A stretch of 64,000 nucleotides of DNA from Flavimobilis rhizosphaerae (GCF_014852685.1 NZ_JACZDF010000001.1:558001-622000), one strand, 5' to 3'; counted from the first letter of the stretch, positions 17,393-26,544 are shown. Program-made: numbers and translations. The notes: a model not told the origin generated them from the sequence alone.

Positions 17393-17953
17393 TCAGTCCT
17401 CGAACGTCGCGGTGAGCGCTGCGACGAGCCCCGGCACGAGGTCGGGGCCGAGCGCGACCTGCGTGGGGTCGTCGTTGCGTCGCGTGCGGATCGCGCACCA
17501 CGACGGGCCGTCGCGCAGGACCGCGACCGCGAGGCGGACGTCCTCTCGCTCGGGGTGCTCCGCGAGGTAGGAGAGCGCCTCGTCGGGGTTCGACGGCATC
17601 CCGACCTCGGCCTCGGGCGGGACGATGACCCGCTCGACGACGAGCGCCGCTCCGTGGACGGTCGGGGGCCAGGCGAGCGAGCCGAGCAGCTCCTCGAGCG
17701 TGTCCGCGGGGGGCAGGTCCTCCTGCTCGATCGAGAGCATCGCGAACTCGTTGGCCTCGACCTGCGCCGGCAGCTCGGGCATCTGCTGCGCGAGCTCGGG
17801 GGACGACTCAAGCGCCTCCTTCGTGCGGATGATCGCGAAGACGCGTGGCGGACCGTCCCAGCCGCCGCGTGCGACGTGCTGCTCGATCTCGCGGATGGTC
17901 TCGGACAGCGTCAGCTCCTCGAGCGTGTGCTCGCGTGCTCCCTCGGTGGTCAT
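17393..17953 (-). CDS. PPA1309-family protein of unknown function
   Basis: A 186-residue acidic soluble protein typical of the actinobacterial PPA1309 family. Recognisable parts are EIEQHVARGGWDGPPRVFAI near the start, TVHGAALVVER in the middle and SWCAIRTR towards the end. No catalytic motif or membrane segment is seen. The ATG at 17953 begins MTTEGAREH; the longer open frame upstream lacks a ribosome site and has shadow composition. It is divergent from the UPF0182 gene, and the two keep company in many actinobacteria. No function is known to me. Confidence 0.75.
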   Translation of the reverse strand: MTTEGAREHTLEELTLSETIREIEQHVARGGWDGPPRVFAIIRTKEALESSPELAQQMPELPAQVEANEFAMLSIEQEDLPPADTLEELLGSLAWPPTVHGAALVVERVIVPPEAEVGMPSNPDEALSYLAEHPEREDVRLAVAVLRDGPSWCAIRTRRNDDPTQVALGPDLVPGLVAALTATFED

Positions 17954-18062
17954 CGCTCCAGTCTGCCGGACGCGTCGGGAGCCTGCCGAACCGAGCGGGA
18001 ACCTCCGCGCGTCCCGGGGCGTTGGGCGAGGGAGAACGTCTCTCGTCAAGAAGGTAGAAACT

Positions 18063-21000
18063 GTGGCATTCACACGTCCACCTGCTGATCGTCGTCCCTC
18101 CTCGCCGGGCGAGCGTCGCAAGGTCAGCCCGCTCGGCGTCACCGTCGGCGTCATCGCCGCGATCGTCGCGGTCGTCGTCCTCGCAGCCCGCTTCTGGACC
18201 GAGGTCCTCTGGTTCAACCAGCTGGGCTTCGAGCGTGTCCTGCTCACGGAGTGGGGCATGCGCGTCGGGCTCTTCGTTGTCGGCTTCCTCCTCATGGCGG
18301 TGACTGTCGGGCTCAACCTCCACCTCGCGTGGCGCAACCGTCCCGTGTACGCGCCGTCGACGCCCGAGCAGGCGACGCTCGACCAGTACCGCGAGGCGGT
18401 CGAGCCGCTGCGGCGGCTCGTGACGTTCGGCGGTCCCGCGCTCCTCGGGCTCTTCGCGGGCGGCGCGCTGTCGTCCCGCTGGGAGACCGTGCTGCTGTGG
18501 TTCAACGGCCAGTCGTTCGGCGTCAAGGACCCTGAGTACGGGCTCGACGTCTCCTTCTACACGTTCACGCTCCCGGGCCTGCGCATGGTCACCTCGACGC
18601 TCCTCGCGATCGTCGTCGTGAGCCTCCTCGGCGCGGCCGCGATGCACTACCTCTACGGGGGCATCCGCCTCGGTTCCGTCGGAGGCGACTCCCGAACGAC
18701 GCGCGCGGCGCGCGTGCACCTCTCGGTGCTCGCCGCGATCGGGATGCTCCTGCTCGCCGCGAACTACTGGCTCGACCGCTACTCGATCCTCCTGAGCTCG
18801 AGCAAGAGCATCACGGGTGCGACGTACGCGGACGTCAACGCGGTCATCCCGGCGCGTGCGATTCTCGCGGGCGTCGCGGTGCTCGTCGCGATCCTCTTCG
18901 TCGTCACGGCGGTGCGGGGCAACTGGAAGCTGCCCGCGATCGGCGTGGGGCTCATGATCGTCTCCGCCGTCGCGATCGGCGCGATCTATCCGGCGATCGT
19001 CGAGCGGTTCCAGGTGCGACCCAACGCGCAGGAGCTCGAGTCCGAGTACATCCAGCGGAACATCGACGCGACGCGGAAGGCCTTCGGCATCGACAAGGTC
19101 GAGGTGACGGACTACGACGCGAAGACGACGGCGACAGCCGGCGCGCTGCGCGCGGACTCCGAGACCACGGCGTCGATCCGTCTCCTCGACCCGGCGATCG
19201 TCTCGCCGACGTTTACGCAGCTTCAGCAGAACCGTCAGTACTATTCGTTCTCCAGGTCGCTCCAGGTCGACCGCTACGAGATCGCGGGCGAGAAGCGCGA
19301 CACCGTCATCGCGGTGCGCGAGCTCAACCAGGCGGGCCTTGGCGAGGCGCAGCGCAACTGGGTCAACGACCACACCGTCTTCACGCACGGCTTCGGGGTC
19401 GTCGCGGCGTACGGCAACGCGGTCAACAAGGATGGGCAGCCCTCGTTCTTCGAGGGCGGCATCCCGTCGGTCGGCGAGCTCGGCGAGTACGAGCCGCGCA
19501 TCTACTTCGGCCAGAACTCACCCACGTACTCGATCGTCGGGGCGCCCGAGGGCACCGGGAACTGGGAGGTCGACTATCCGGACAACGAGGCCGGACAGGT
19601 GATGACGACGTTCCCGACCGACAAGGTCAAGGCGGGCCCGTCGATCGGCAACCCGATCAACAAGCTCCTCTACGCGGTGCGCTTCGGTGACGAGCAGCTG
19701 CTCTTCTCGGACCGTGTGACGTCGGAGTCGCAGATCCTCTACGACCGGGACCCGCGTGAGCGCGTCCAGAAGGTCGCCCCGTACCTCACGCTCGACTCGC
19801 GCGTGTACCCGGCGGTCGTCGACGGCCGGGTCAAGTGGATCGTCGACGGGTACACGACGAGCTCGCAGTACCCGTACGCGACCCAGCAGTCGCTCGAGGA
19901 TGCGACGGACGACACGCTGGCGCGCAACAACCTCGTCGCCGAGGTCGTGCCGCAGACCGTCAACTACATCCGCAACTCCGTCAAGGCGACGGTCGACGCG
20001 TACGACGGCTCCGTGACGCTCTACGCGTGGGACACCGAGGACCCGGTGCTCAAGACGTGGCAGAAGATCTTCCCGGCGTCGTTCACGCCGGTGAGCGAGA
20101 TCTCGGGCGACCTCATGAGCCACATCCGTTACCCGGAGGACTTCTTCAAGGTCCAGCGTGCGCTCCTCGCGAAGTACCACGTCACGGACTCCACGGCGTT
20201 CTTCTCGAGCGCCGACTTCTGGCAGACGCCCAACGAGCCGACGTCGAAGGCGGAGACCAACGCGCCGCTGCAGCCGCCGTACTACCTGACGATGCAGATG
20301 CCGGGCCAGGACACCCCGTCGTTCTCGCTCATGTCGACGTTCATCCCGGGCGGCACGACGACTGGGCAGCGGCAGGTGCTCACGGGCTACCTGTCTGCCG
20401 ATGCCGAGGCCGGTGACCAGGCCGGCGTCATCGGCGAGGGCTACGGGACGCTGCGTCTGCTCAACCTGCCGAAGGACAACGCGGTGCCCGCACCGGGCAA
20501 CGTGCAGAACAACTTCGACACGGACGCGCGGATCGCCGACGCGATCACGGGTCTGCGGGTCGGTAACGCGACGGTCGTCTCGGGCAACCTGCTGACGCTG
20601 CCGGTCGGCGGCGGTCTGCTCTACGTCCAGCCGATCTACGTGCAGTCGTCGTCGGGCACGAAGATCCCCCTCATGCGCAAGGTTCTCGTGTCGTTCGGTG
20701 ACGAGGTCGGGATCGGTGACACGCTCGCGCAGGCGCTCGACGACGTGTTCGGCGGCAACTCCGGCGCGGAGACCGACGAGGAGGACCCGGGTCCGACGGC
20801 TCCGCCGACGGACGTGCCGACCGACGCGCCGACGGACGAGCCGACGGACGCGCCGACCGACGAGCCCACGGGCGAGCCGACGACCGCGCCCGCTCCGGGA
20901 ACGCCCGCGGAGCAGCTCGCGACGGCGCTGTCGGACGCTGAGAAGGCCATCACGGACGCCGACGCGGCGCTCAAGGGCGGCGACTTCGCGGCGTACGGCG

Positions 21001-21065
21001 AGGCGCAGAAGCGGCTCGAGGATGCGATCTCGCGAGCGATCGCGGCGCAGAAGGCCGGCGCCTGA
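18063..21065 (+). CDS. UPF0182 family large membrane protein
   Basis: A 1000-residue protein of family UPF0182 (COG1615; M. tuberculosis Rv3193c). About seven membrane segments fill the first 300 residues (for example GVTVGVIAAIVAVVVLAA, GLFVVGFLLMAVTVGLNL and ILAGVAVLVAILFVVTAV). A large extracytoplasmic domain follows, then an Asp/Thr/Pro-rich linker (PTDVPTDAPTDEPTDAPTDE) and a C-terminal helical segment of about 50 residues. GTG 18063 (VAFTRPPADRR) has AAGGTAG upstream. The family's function is unknown; the neighbouring membrane protease is conserved beside it, which hints at a shared envelope role. A terminator follows. Confidence 0.88.
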   Translation: MAFTRPPADRRPSSPGERRKVSPLGVTVGVIAAIVAVVVLAARFWTEVLWFNQLGFERVLLTEWGMRVGLFVVGFLLMAVTVGLNLHLAWRNRPVYAPSTPEQATLDQYREAVEPLRRLVTFGGPALLGLFAGGALSSRWETVLLWFNGQSFGVKDPEYGLDVSFYTFTLPGLRMVTSTLLAIVVVSLLGAAAMHYLYGGIRLGSVGGDSRTTRAARVHLSVLAAIGMLLLAANYWLDRYSILLSSSKSITGATYADVNAVIPARAILAGVAVLVAILFVVTAVRGNWKLPAIGVGLMIVSAVAIGAIYPAIVERFQVRPNAQELESEYIQRNIDATRKAFGIDKVEVTDYDAKTTATAGALRADSETTASIRLLDPAIVSPTFTQLQQNRQYYSFSRSLQVDRYEIAGEKRDTVIAVRELNQAGLGEAQRNWVNDHTVFTHGFGVVAAYGNAVNKDGQPSFFEGGIPSVGELGEYEPRIYFGQNSPTYSIVGAPEGTGNWEVDYPDNEAGQVMTTFPTDKVKAGPSIGNPINKLLYAVRFGDEQLLFSDRVTSESQILYDRDPRERVQKVAPYLTLDSRVYPAVVDGRVKWIVDGYTTSSQYPYATQQSLEDATDDTLARNNLVAEVVPQTVNYIRNSVKATVDAYDGSVTLYAWDTEDPVLKTWQKIFPASFTPVSEISGDLMSHIRYPEDFFKVQRALLAKYHVTDSTAFFSSADFWQTPNEPTSKAETNAPLQPPYYLTMQMPGQDTPSFSLMSTFIPGGTTTGQRQVLTGYLSADAEAGDQAGVIGEGYGTLRLLNLPKDNAVPAPGNVQNNFDTDARIADAITGLRVGNATVVSGNLLTLPVGGGLLYVQPIYVQSSSGTKIPLMRKVLVSFGDEVGIGDTLAQALDDVFGGNSGAETDEEDPGPTAPPTDVPTDAPTDEPTDAPTDEPTGEPTTAPAPGTPAEQLATALSDAEKAITDADAALKGGDFAAYGEAQKRLEDAISRAIAAQKAGA

Positions 21066-21085
21066 CTGGCGCTCGTGCACGACGG

Positions 21086-21123
21086 CGAGGGCCGGTCGTC
21101 CCGTACGGGGCGGCCGGCCCTCG
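21086..21123 (+). terminator. Terminator after the UPF0182 gene
   Basis: CGAGGGCCGG (21086-21095) pairs with CCGGCCCTCG at the other end with minor internal mismatches, starting 20 bases after the stop. Confidence 0.6.
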
Positions 21124-21126
21124 TGC

Positions 21127-21178
21127 TTGACGCGGCGGAGGCCCGTCGCTATCGTCGCCGTGTTAATCGAATAACACG
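21127..21178 (+). promoter_or_regulatory. Promoter and operator of the lacI-nat-FMN reductase operon
   Basis: TTGACG (21127-21132), 17 bases, TATCGT (21150-21155) make a near-ideal promoter. Immediately downstream lies a perfect seven-base-arm inverted repeat, CGTGTTA (21159-21165), six bases, TAACACG (21172-21178). It spans the expected transcription start and abuts the ribosome site, the position expected for an autorepressed LacI-type operator. It is markedly AT-rich against its surroundings. Confidence 0.7.
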
Positions 21179-21186
21179 GAGGGTGA

Positions 21187-22269
21187 GTGGCACACACGCT
21201 GAAGTCCGTCGCCGAGGCCGCCGGGGTCTCCGCCGCGGCTGTCTCCTACGCCTTCAACCGTCCCGACCGGATCTCCGCGCACGCGAGGGCGCACATCCTC
21301 GACGTCGCGCAGCGGCTCGGCTACGCGGGGCCCGACCCCGCCGCGCGCTCGCTCAAGACACGCCGTGCCGGCTCGATCGGGGTTGTCGTCCCCGTCGGGA
21401 TGTCCTACGTGTTCCGCGACCACTACTTCGCTGAGCTGCTCACAGGAGTTGCCGAGATCGCCGAGCGACGCGGCGCCGGGATGACGCTCGTACCGTTCGA
21501 CCTCGACGCCGCCGAACGTGCCCGCACGCATGACGAGGACGGCTTGCGTGACACCCTCGACGCGATCCGCCACGCGCTCGTCGACGGCGTCATCGTCGAC
21601 GGCCTGGCAGGCGACCACCCCGCAGTCCGTGTGCTCATCGACCGTGGACTGCCCGTCGTCGGCTCGACCGCGGACCCAGCGTTCAGCTCGAGCGTCGCGA
21701 TCGACGACGTCGCAGGCGCGCGCGCCATCGGCGCGCACCTCGCCGCACTCGGGCACCGTGACGTCGTCGTCGTCCTCGCGACCCCGGGGCCGTCCGGCGT
21801 GGCGCGCGACGTCACCGACGAAGATGCGCTTCTCCCGTACTCCAGCCACAGGCTCGCGGGCTTCCGCGAGGGCCTCGGTCCGGGGGCGCGCGTCCGTGTC
21901 GTCACGGGTGGCTTCAACGACACCGGGTCCGGGCGTGCGGCCGCCGCGCTCGCGCTCAGCGACGATCCTTCCTTCGCCGACCCCACCGCCCTCCTCGCGG
22001 ACAGCGACGCGCTCGCAGGCGGGATCGTCGACGAGCTGCGGACGCGTGGGATCGTGCCTGGACGCGACCTCTCCGTCACGGGGTTCGACGACGGCGCTCT
22101 CGCCACCGACCTCGACCTCACGACCGTGCGGCAACCTGTCCGGGACCGAGGTCGGCTCATGGCACGCATGCTCCTCGAGCCGGATGTCGACGAGCGCCAC
22201 GTGCTGCTTCCGACAGAGCTTGTCGTCCGGGGGAGCACCGGGCATGCCCGTGCCACGGGAGGGCGATGA
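21187..22269 (+). CDS. LacI-family transcriptional regulator
   Basis: A 360-residue regulator. The N-terminal helix-turn-helix LKSVAEAAGVSAAAVSYAFN and hinge (about 45-60) are canonical, and the periplasmic-binding-protein-like effector domain contains the LacI signature region SVTGFDDGALATDLDLTTVR. It probably represses its own operon through the palindrome just upstream. GTG 21187 is preceded by GGAGGG. The stop overlaps the ATG of the acetyltransferase gene by four bases (ATGA), so the two are translationally coupled. The effector is unknown; most family members sense sugars or nucleosides, but the coupled genes suggest an aromatic or xenobiotic signal. Confidence 0.88.
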   Translation: MAHTLKSVAEAAGVSAAAVSYAFNRPDRISAHARAHILDVAQRLGYAGPDPAARSLKTRRAGSIGVVVPVGMSYVFRDHYFAELLTGVAEIAERRGAGMTLVPFDLDAAERARTHDEDGLRDTLDAIRHALVDGVIVDGLAGDHPAVRVLIDRGLPVVGSTADPAFSSSVAIDDVAGARAIGAHLAALGHRDVVVVLATPGPSGVARDVTDEDALLPYSSHRLAGFREGLGPGARVRVVTGGFNDTGSGRAAAALALSDDPSFADPTALLADSDALAGGIVDELRTRGIVPGRDLSVTGFDDGALATDLDLTTVRQPVRDRGRLMARMLLEPDVDERHVLLPTELVVRGSTGHARATGGR

Positions 22270-23126
22270 TGACTGACACCACGCCTGACGCGCCCGCGGC
22301 CGACGGGTGGACCGTCGGCCGGCTCGACCTCGACGCCTACCTCGACCGGATCGGCTGCGTCCGTCCGCGCACCGCGAGCGTCGATGCGCTCCGGGAGATC
22401 CACCGTGCGCACGTCGCGTCGATCCCGTTCGAGAACCTCGACGTCGTCCTCGGGCGACGGGTGTCGCTCGACCTCGACGCGATCGAGGCCAAGCTCGTCG
22501 GCGCCCGCCGGGGCGGCTACTGCTACGAGCACGCGCTGCTCCTCGGTGCAGCGCTCACGCGGCTCGGGTACGTCGTCGAACGGCTCCTGGTGCGCACGGG
22601 CGAACCTCTCGAGCATCCCCGACCCCGTGCGCACGCGGCCCTGCGGGTGACGATCAACGGTGCCCCGTGGTTCGCCGACGTGGGGTACGGGTCCGGGTTG
22701 CTTGAACCGATCCCCTTCGCCGAGGCCGGGTCGCACCGGCAGGGTGTCTGGGGCTTCGAGATGCTGCGTGGCGGCGACGGCTACCTACGGTTCCGGCGTG
22801 ACGCAGGGGCGGGCTGGCGAACCGAGCAGACGCTCACCGACGAACCGATCTACCCCGTCGATCTCGCGGTCGCCAACGAGGGTACGTCGACGTCGCCGAC
22901 CTCGCCGTTCGTCCAGACGTTGCACGTCGTGCGGGTCGACGAGGACTGCGAGCGTTCGCTGCACGGGCGTGAGCACCGCGTCGTCGTGCCCGGGCGGCCC
23001 GTCGAGTCGCGGACGGTCGCGGACGACGAGATGGGTGAGACGCTGCGGGGCCTCGGTCTCGAGCTCACGGGCGACGAGATCGACGCCCTGCTGGCGTTCC
23101 TCCATGCACGGGAGGTTGCAGCGTGA
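22266..23126 (+). CDS. nat: Arylamine N-acetyltransferase
   Basis: A 286-residue enzyme that transfers acetyl from acetyl-CoA to arylamines and hydrazines. The catalytic triad is visible: Cys86 in RRGGYCYEH, His123 in RAHAALRV and Asp138 in WFADVGYG. The N-terminal IPFENLDVVLGRRVSLDL is also characteristic. Length matches bacterial NATs. The start overlaps the regulator stop (ATGA) and its stop overlaps the GTG of the next gene (GTGA), so the three genes form a tight operon. Confidence 0.9.
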   Translation: MMTDTTPDAPAADGWTVGRLDLDAYLDRIGCVRPRTASVDALREIHRAHVASIPFENLDVVLGRRVSLDLDAIEAKLVGARRGGYCYEHALLLGAALTRLGYVVERLLVRTGEPLEHPRPRAHAALRVTINGAPWFADVGYGSGLLEPIPFAEAGSHRQGVWGFEMLRGGDGYLRFRRDAGAGWRTEQTLTDEPIYPVDLAVANEGTSTSPTSPFVQTLHVVRVDEDCERSLHGREHRVVVPGRPVESRTVADDEMGETLRGLGLELTGDEIDALLAFLHAREVAA

Positions 23127-23665
23127 CCGCGATTCGGCTCGCGGTCGTCGTGGCGAGCGTCCGACCGGAACGTGTCGGCGAGGCTGTTGCGCGCTGGTTC
23201 TGCGCGCAGGTCGGTGAGGGGTTCGACATCGACGTCGTCGATCTCGCAACCCTTGTCCTCCCCGACGCGCTCGACGGAGGTGGTGACACGGACGTCCTCG
23301 CGAAACGCATCGACGTCGCCGACGCGATCGTCCTCGTGACCCCGGAGTACAACCGCGGCTATCCCGGCGTGCTCAAGACGGCGATCGACTCGCTCACGAC
23401 GCCCTGGCACGCCAAGCCCGTCGGTTTCGTCGCCTACGGCGGCGTGTCCGGCGGACTGCGGGCGGTCGAACAGCTGCGCCCCGTGCTTGCCGAGCTGCAC
23501 GCGGTGACGTTGCAGGCGACGGTGAGCCTGCCGTACGCGTGGGACCTGCCCGTCGTCGACGGGGCCGTCGTCCCGACGCGGGGCGCGGCGGCGGTGCGCG
23601 AGCTCGCGCGGCAGCTCACATGGTGGGGCAGTGTGCTGCGGGACGCGCGGCCCTACGATCCGTGA
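23123..23665 (+). CDS. NADPH-dependent FMN reductase-like flavoprotein
   Basis: A 180-residue flavodoxin-fold protein of the NADPH-dependent FMN reductase family. VVVASVRPERVGEAVARW is the phosphate loop that binds FMN, and TPEYNRGYPGVLKTAID is the family signature near residue 75. Relatives reduce FMN, quinones, azo dyes, nitroaromatics or chromate. It is translationally coupled (GTGA overlap) to the arylamine N-acetyltransferase, which suggests reduction of a nitro, azo or quinone compound followed by acetylation of the amine; that link is inference. Confidence 0.85.
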   Translation: MTAIRLAVVVASVRPERVGEAVARWFCAQVGEGFDIDVVDLATLVLPDALDGGGDTDVLAKRIDVADAIVLVTPEYNRGYPGVLKTAIDSLTTPWHAKPVGFVAYGGVSGGLRAVEQLRPVLAELHAVTLQATVSLPYAWDLPVVDGAVVPTRGAAAVRELARQLTWWGSVLRDARPYDP

Positions 23666-23737
23666 CGTTCCCAGGGCTCCGACAGACGTGGACGCCTCGT
23701 GCCCGCCGTGGGGTGCGCGTCGTCACATGCTCTCGAT

Positions 23738-23766
23738 TTGGCCCTCCGTCGACCGTGACGTAGAGT
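23738..23766 (+). promoter_or_regulatory. Promoter of the initiator tRNA
   Basis: TTGGCC (23738-23743), 17 bases, TAGAGT (23761-23766), ending 11 bases before the mature tRNA. Confidence 0.6.
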
Positions 23767-23777
23767 AGAGATACCGA

Positions 23778-23851
23778 CGCGGGGTGGAGCAGCTCGGTAG
23801 CTCGCCGGGCTCATAACCCGGAGGTCGCAGGTTCAAATCCTGTCCCCGCTA
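23778..23851 (+). tRNA. Initiator tRNA-fMet (CAT)
   Basis: A 74-base cloverleaf without encoded CCA. Acceptor CGCGGGG pairs with CCCCGC plus the C1.U72 mismatch that marks initiators, with discriminator A. The anticodon stem GCCGGGCTCATAACCCGG has the three consecutive G-C pairs of initiators around anticodon CAT, and the T arm contains GTTCAAATC. A promoter precedes it and a strong hairpin follows. Confidence 0.97.
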
Positions 23852-23857
23852 CGAAAG

Positions 23858-23899
23858 AAGGGCCCTTGGCCTGGGAGAATATCCCAGCCAGGGGCCCTT
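23858..23899 (+). terminator. Terminator after tRNA-fMet
   Basis: AAGGGCCCTTGGCCTGGGA (23858-23876) folds back on TCCCAGCCAGGGGCCCTT with small internal bulges over an AT-rich loop. Confidence 0.75.
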
Positions 23900-24148
23900 C
23901 GGCTTGCCCGGACCGAGGTCGGTCCGTCTCGCGGCGCGACCGACGTCACACGTCTTCGCCGCAGGTCGGGAGGCGAAAGGGCTGGACGGGCAGGGGAGGG
24001 TCGGGCATAGAATCGAAACGTTACGACCCGCAGTGCCGCCAGCCCTCGACCAGCCCGGCAGCTCGTCGGAACGGCGCAGCCGCCGACCGACGGACCGGAA
24101 CCGTACCGCTCCTCGCCCCCGCATACCCCGTTCCACCGGAGTTCCGTC

Positions 24149-25549
24149 ATGTCCAAGGCACTCACCGCCGGCACCCCCTGGCGCGTCATCCTGCTCTTCG
24201 CGCTCCCGCTGCTCGTCGGCAACGTCGTCCAGCAGCTCTACCAGGTTGCCGACGCCTGGGTTGTCGGACGCGAGCTCGGCGTCGACGCTCTCGCCGCCGT
24301 CGGCTCGACCGGCGCGTTGACCTTTCTCCTCCTCGGCTTTGCGTGGGGCATGACGTCCGGGTTCGCGATCCCCACGGCACAGGCCTTCGGCGCAGGCGAC
24401 GCGGCCGCCGTCCGTCGCTCCGTCGGCGCAGGCGTCGTCCTCACGGGCGCCGCGACCGTCGTCGTCATGATCATCGGCGCCTCCCTCTCGCGCCCCCTCC
24501 TCACGCTCATGCAGACGCCCGCCGAGCTGCTCGACGACGCCACCACGTTCGCCGTCATCAGCTTCCTCGGCGGCTTCGCGACGATGTACTTCAACTACCT
24601 CGCCGCGATCATCCGCGCGCTCGGCGACTCCCGCACGCCCCTCGTCTTCCTCTCGATCGCGTGCGTCCTCAACATCGGGCTCGTCTACGTCTTCGTCGCC
24701 CTCCTCGACGGCGGCGTCGCCGGCGCAGCCCTCGCGACCGTCGCCGCCCAGACGTTCTCCGTCGCACTGTGCCTCGACCACGTGCGCCGCCGCATCCCCG
24801 CGCTCCACATCAGGCGCGCTGACCTGCGTGCGTCGCGTGCCGACCTCCTCGAGCACCTGCGCATCGGCCTGCCCATGGGCTTCAACGCGTCGATCATCGC
24901 GATCGGCGCGCTCGCCGTGCAGGTGCGGCTCAACACCATGGGCGCCGACGCCGTCGCCGCCTGGACGACCGCCGCCCGCGTCGACGGGCTCGCCGTCGCG
25001 TTCCTCGCCTCGATCGGCCTCGCCGTCTCGACGTTCGCCGCCCAGAACTACGGGGCCGGGCTCCCCGACCGCATCCGCCAGGGCGTCCGCGAGGGCACTC
25101 TCATGTCGATCGGCGTCTCGATCGTCCTCGCCGGCATCCTCATCACCGCTGGCGCACCGATCATCCGGTCGTTCGTCGGCGACGGCGAGGAGCAGGTCGT
25201 CGCGCTCGCCCACCAGTTCCTCGTCATCAACGGCGCGTTCTACTGGGCGCTCGGTGTCCTCTTCACGCTCCGCGGTGCGCTCCAGGGCATGGGGCGCACT
25301 CTCGTGCCGACCGCGACGGGCGTTATCGAGCTCGTCATGCGCGTCGCCGCAGCGATCGCACTCGGCGGGATGTTCGGCTTCGCGGGCGTCGCCTGGGGCA
25401 ACCCGCTCGCGTGGTTCGGCTCTGTCGCTCTTCTCGTACCCGCCTGGTTCGCGCTGCTCCGGGCGCTGCGCGGCGACGAGCTGCCGCCGTCGCGCCCGAT
25501 CTACGCGCCCGACGCCGACACGCGCTGCGACGAACCCGTGAGCGCCTGA
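24149..25549 (+). CDS. MATE-family multidrug/metabolite efflux transporter
   Basis: A 466-residue inner-membrane antiporter with about twelve membrane helices in two similar halves. LFALPLLVGNVVQQLYQVAD in the first helix and GLPMGFNASI at the start of the second half are typical MatE motifs. Substrates of the family are cationic drugs or metabolites exchanged for Na+ or H+; the substrate here is not predictable. ATG 24149 has GGAG upstream. A -10-like TAGAAT at 24008-24013 would give a leader of about 130 bases; I see no recognisable riboswitch in it. Confidence 0.88.
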   Translation: MSKALTAGTPWRVILLFALPLLVGNVVQQLYQVADAWVVGRELGVDALAAVGSTGALTFLLLGFAWGMTSGFAIPTAQAFGAGDAAAVRRSVGAGVVLTGAATVVVMIIGASLSRPLLTLMQTPAELLDDATTFAVISFLGGFATMYFNYLAAIIRALGDSRTPLVFLSIACVLNIGLVYVFVALLDGGVAGAALATVAAQTFSVALCLDHVRRRIPALHIRRADLRASRADLLEHLRIGLPMGFNASIIAIGALAVQVRLNTMGADAVAAWTTAARVDGLAVAFLASIGLAVSTFAAQNYGAGLPDRIRQGVREGTLMSIGVSIVLAGILITAGAPIIRSFVGDGEEQVVALAHQFLVINGAFYWALGVLFTLRGALQGMGRTLVPTATGVIELVMRVAAAIALGGMFGFAGVAWGNPLAWFGSVALLVPAWFALLRALRGDELPPSRPIYAPDADTRCDEPVSA

Positions 25550-25650
25550 GAATCCGCGCTCGGAAGTCCGACGCCCCGTACCCGTGGTGCGGGGCGTCGT
25601 GCGTGAGGCAGGGTGGTGGGACGGTCGCGCCGCGACCAGGAGGAGGGACG

Positions 25651-26544
25651 ATGCAGATCCTTGTCGCCGGAGCGTCCGGCATGATCGGTGCGCGGCTCGT
25701 CGCGCGCCTCCGGGCCGAGGGCCACGACGTCCGGACGCTCGTCCGACGGGAGCCGCGGGCCGCGGACGAACGGCGCTGGGACCCAGATGCGGGCCACGTG
25801 CCCGACGACGAGATCGCCGCGTGCGACGCTCTCGTCAACCTCGGGGGCGCGCCGCTCGCGCAGCTGCCGTGGACCGACGCCCGACGGACCGCGATCCTTG
25901 AGTCGCGCGTCCTCACGACGACGCTCCTCGCCGACGCGGTCGCCGAGAGCCCGAGCCCGCCGACCGTGTGGCTCAACGCGTCGGCCGTCGGGATCTACGG
26001 CGACCGGCCGGGGGAGCGGCTCGTCGAGGACTCCCCACGCGGTGCGGGCTTCCTCGCGGACGTCGTCGACGCGTGGGAGGCCGCGACCGCCGGAGCCGCC
26101 GGGACGACGCGGGTCGTCCTCGCACGCACGGGGCTCGTCCTCGGCCCGGGCGGGGCGCTCGCACCGCTGCGGCTCGCGACGCGGCTCGGCGCGGGGGCGC
26201 GCATCGGCGGAGGTCAGCAGCGGTGGCCCTGGATCTCGCTCGACGACGAGGTTGGAGCGATGATCCACCTCCTCACGTCGTCGACGCTCGCCGGGCCCGT
26301 CAACCTCGTCGCCCCCGCAACCTCGACGAGCGAGGACGTCACGCGTGCCGTCGCCCGCGTGCTCCACCGCCCGCACCTTCTCGTGCTGCCGCGGCCCGTG
26401 CTGCGGCTCGCGCTGCGCGACGCGGCCGACGACCTCCTCCTCGCCGACCAGGACGTCGCCCCGGACCGGCTTCTCGCGGACGGCTTCGTCCCCACGCACC
26501 GCGACCTCGACCGCGCGGTCATGGCGGCGTTCGCGCGGGGGTGA
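25651..26544 (+). CDS. TIGR01777-type NAD(P)-binding epimerase (YfcH/SDR39U1-like)
   Basis: A 297-residue extended SDR protein. ILVAGASGMIGARLVARL gives the Rossmann GxxGxxG at the extreme N-terminus; LVNLGGAPL, NASAVGIYGDRPGE and RTGLVLGPGGALAPL are hallmarks of the TIGR01777 family, and QQRWPWISLDDEVGA follows. The biochemical role of the family is unsettled; some members influence cell division or redox. The ATG has GGAGGAGGG upstream. It stands about 100 bases after the MATE gene and 140 before a TetR gene. Confidence 0.82.
   Translation: MQILVAGASGMIGARLVARLRAEGHDVRTLVRREPRAADERRWDPDAGHVPDDEIAACDALVNLGGAPLAQLPWTDARRTAILESRVLTTTLLADAVAESPSPPTVWLNASAVGIYGDRPGERLVEDSPRGAGFLADVVDAWEAATAGAAGTTRVVLARTGLVLGPGGALAPLRLATRLGAGARIGGGQQRWPWISLDDEVGAMIHLLTSSTLAGPVNLVAPATSTSEDVTRAVARVLHRPHLLVLPRPVLRLALRDAADDLLLADQDVAPDRLLADGFVPTHRDLDRAVMAAFARG

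Noticed and set aside
20790-20890. Repeats near the end of the UPF0182 gene as a mobile element
   Set aside because: They are in-frame codons for a Pro-Thr-Asp linker common in this family.
23900-24148. Possible riboswitch before the MATE gene
   Set aside because: I found no conserved aptamer core or clear pairing beyond ordinary GC-rich stems.
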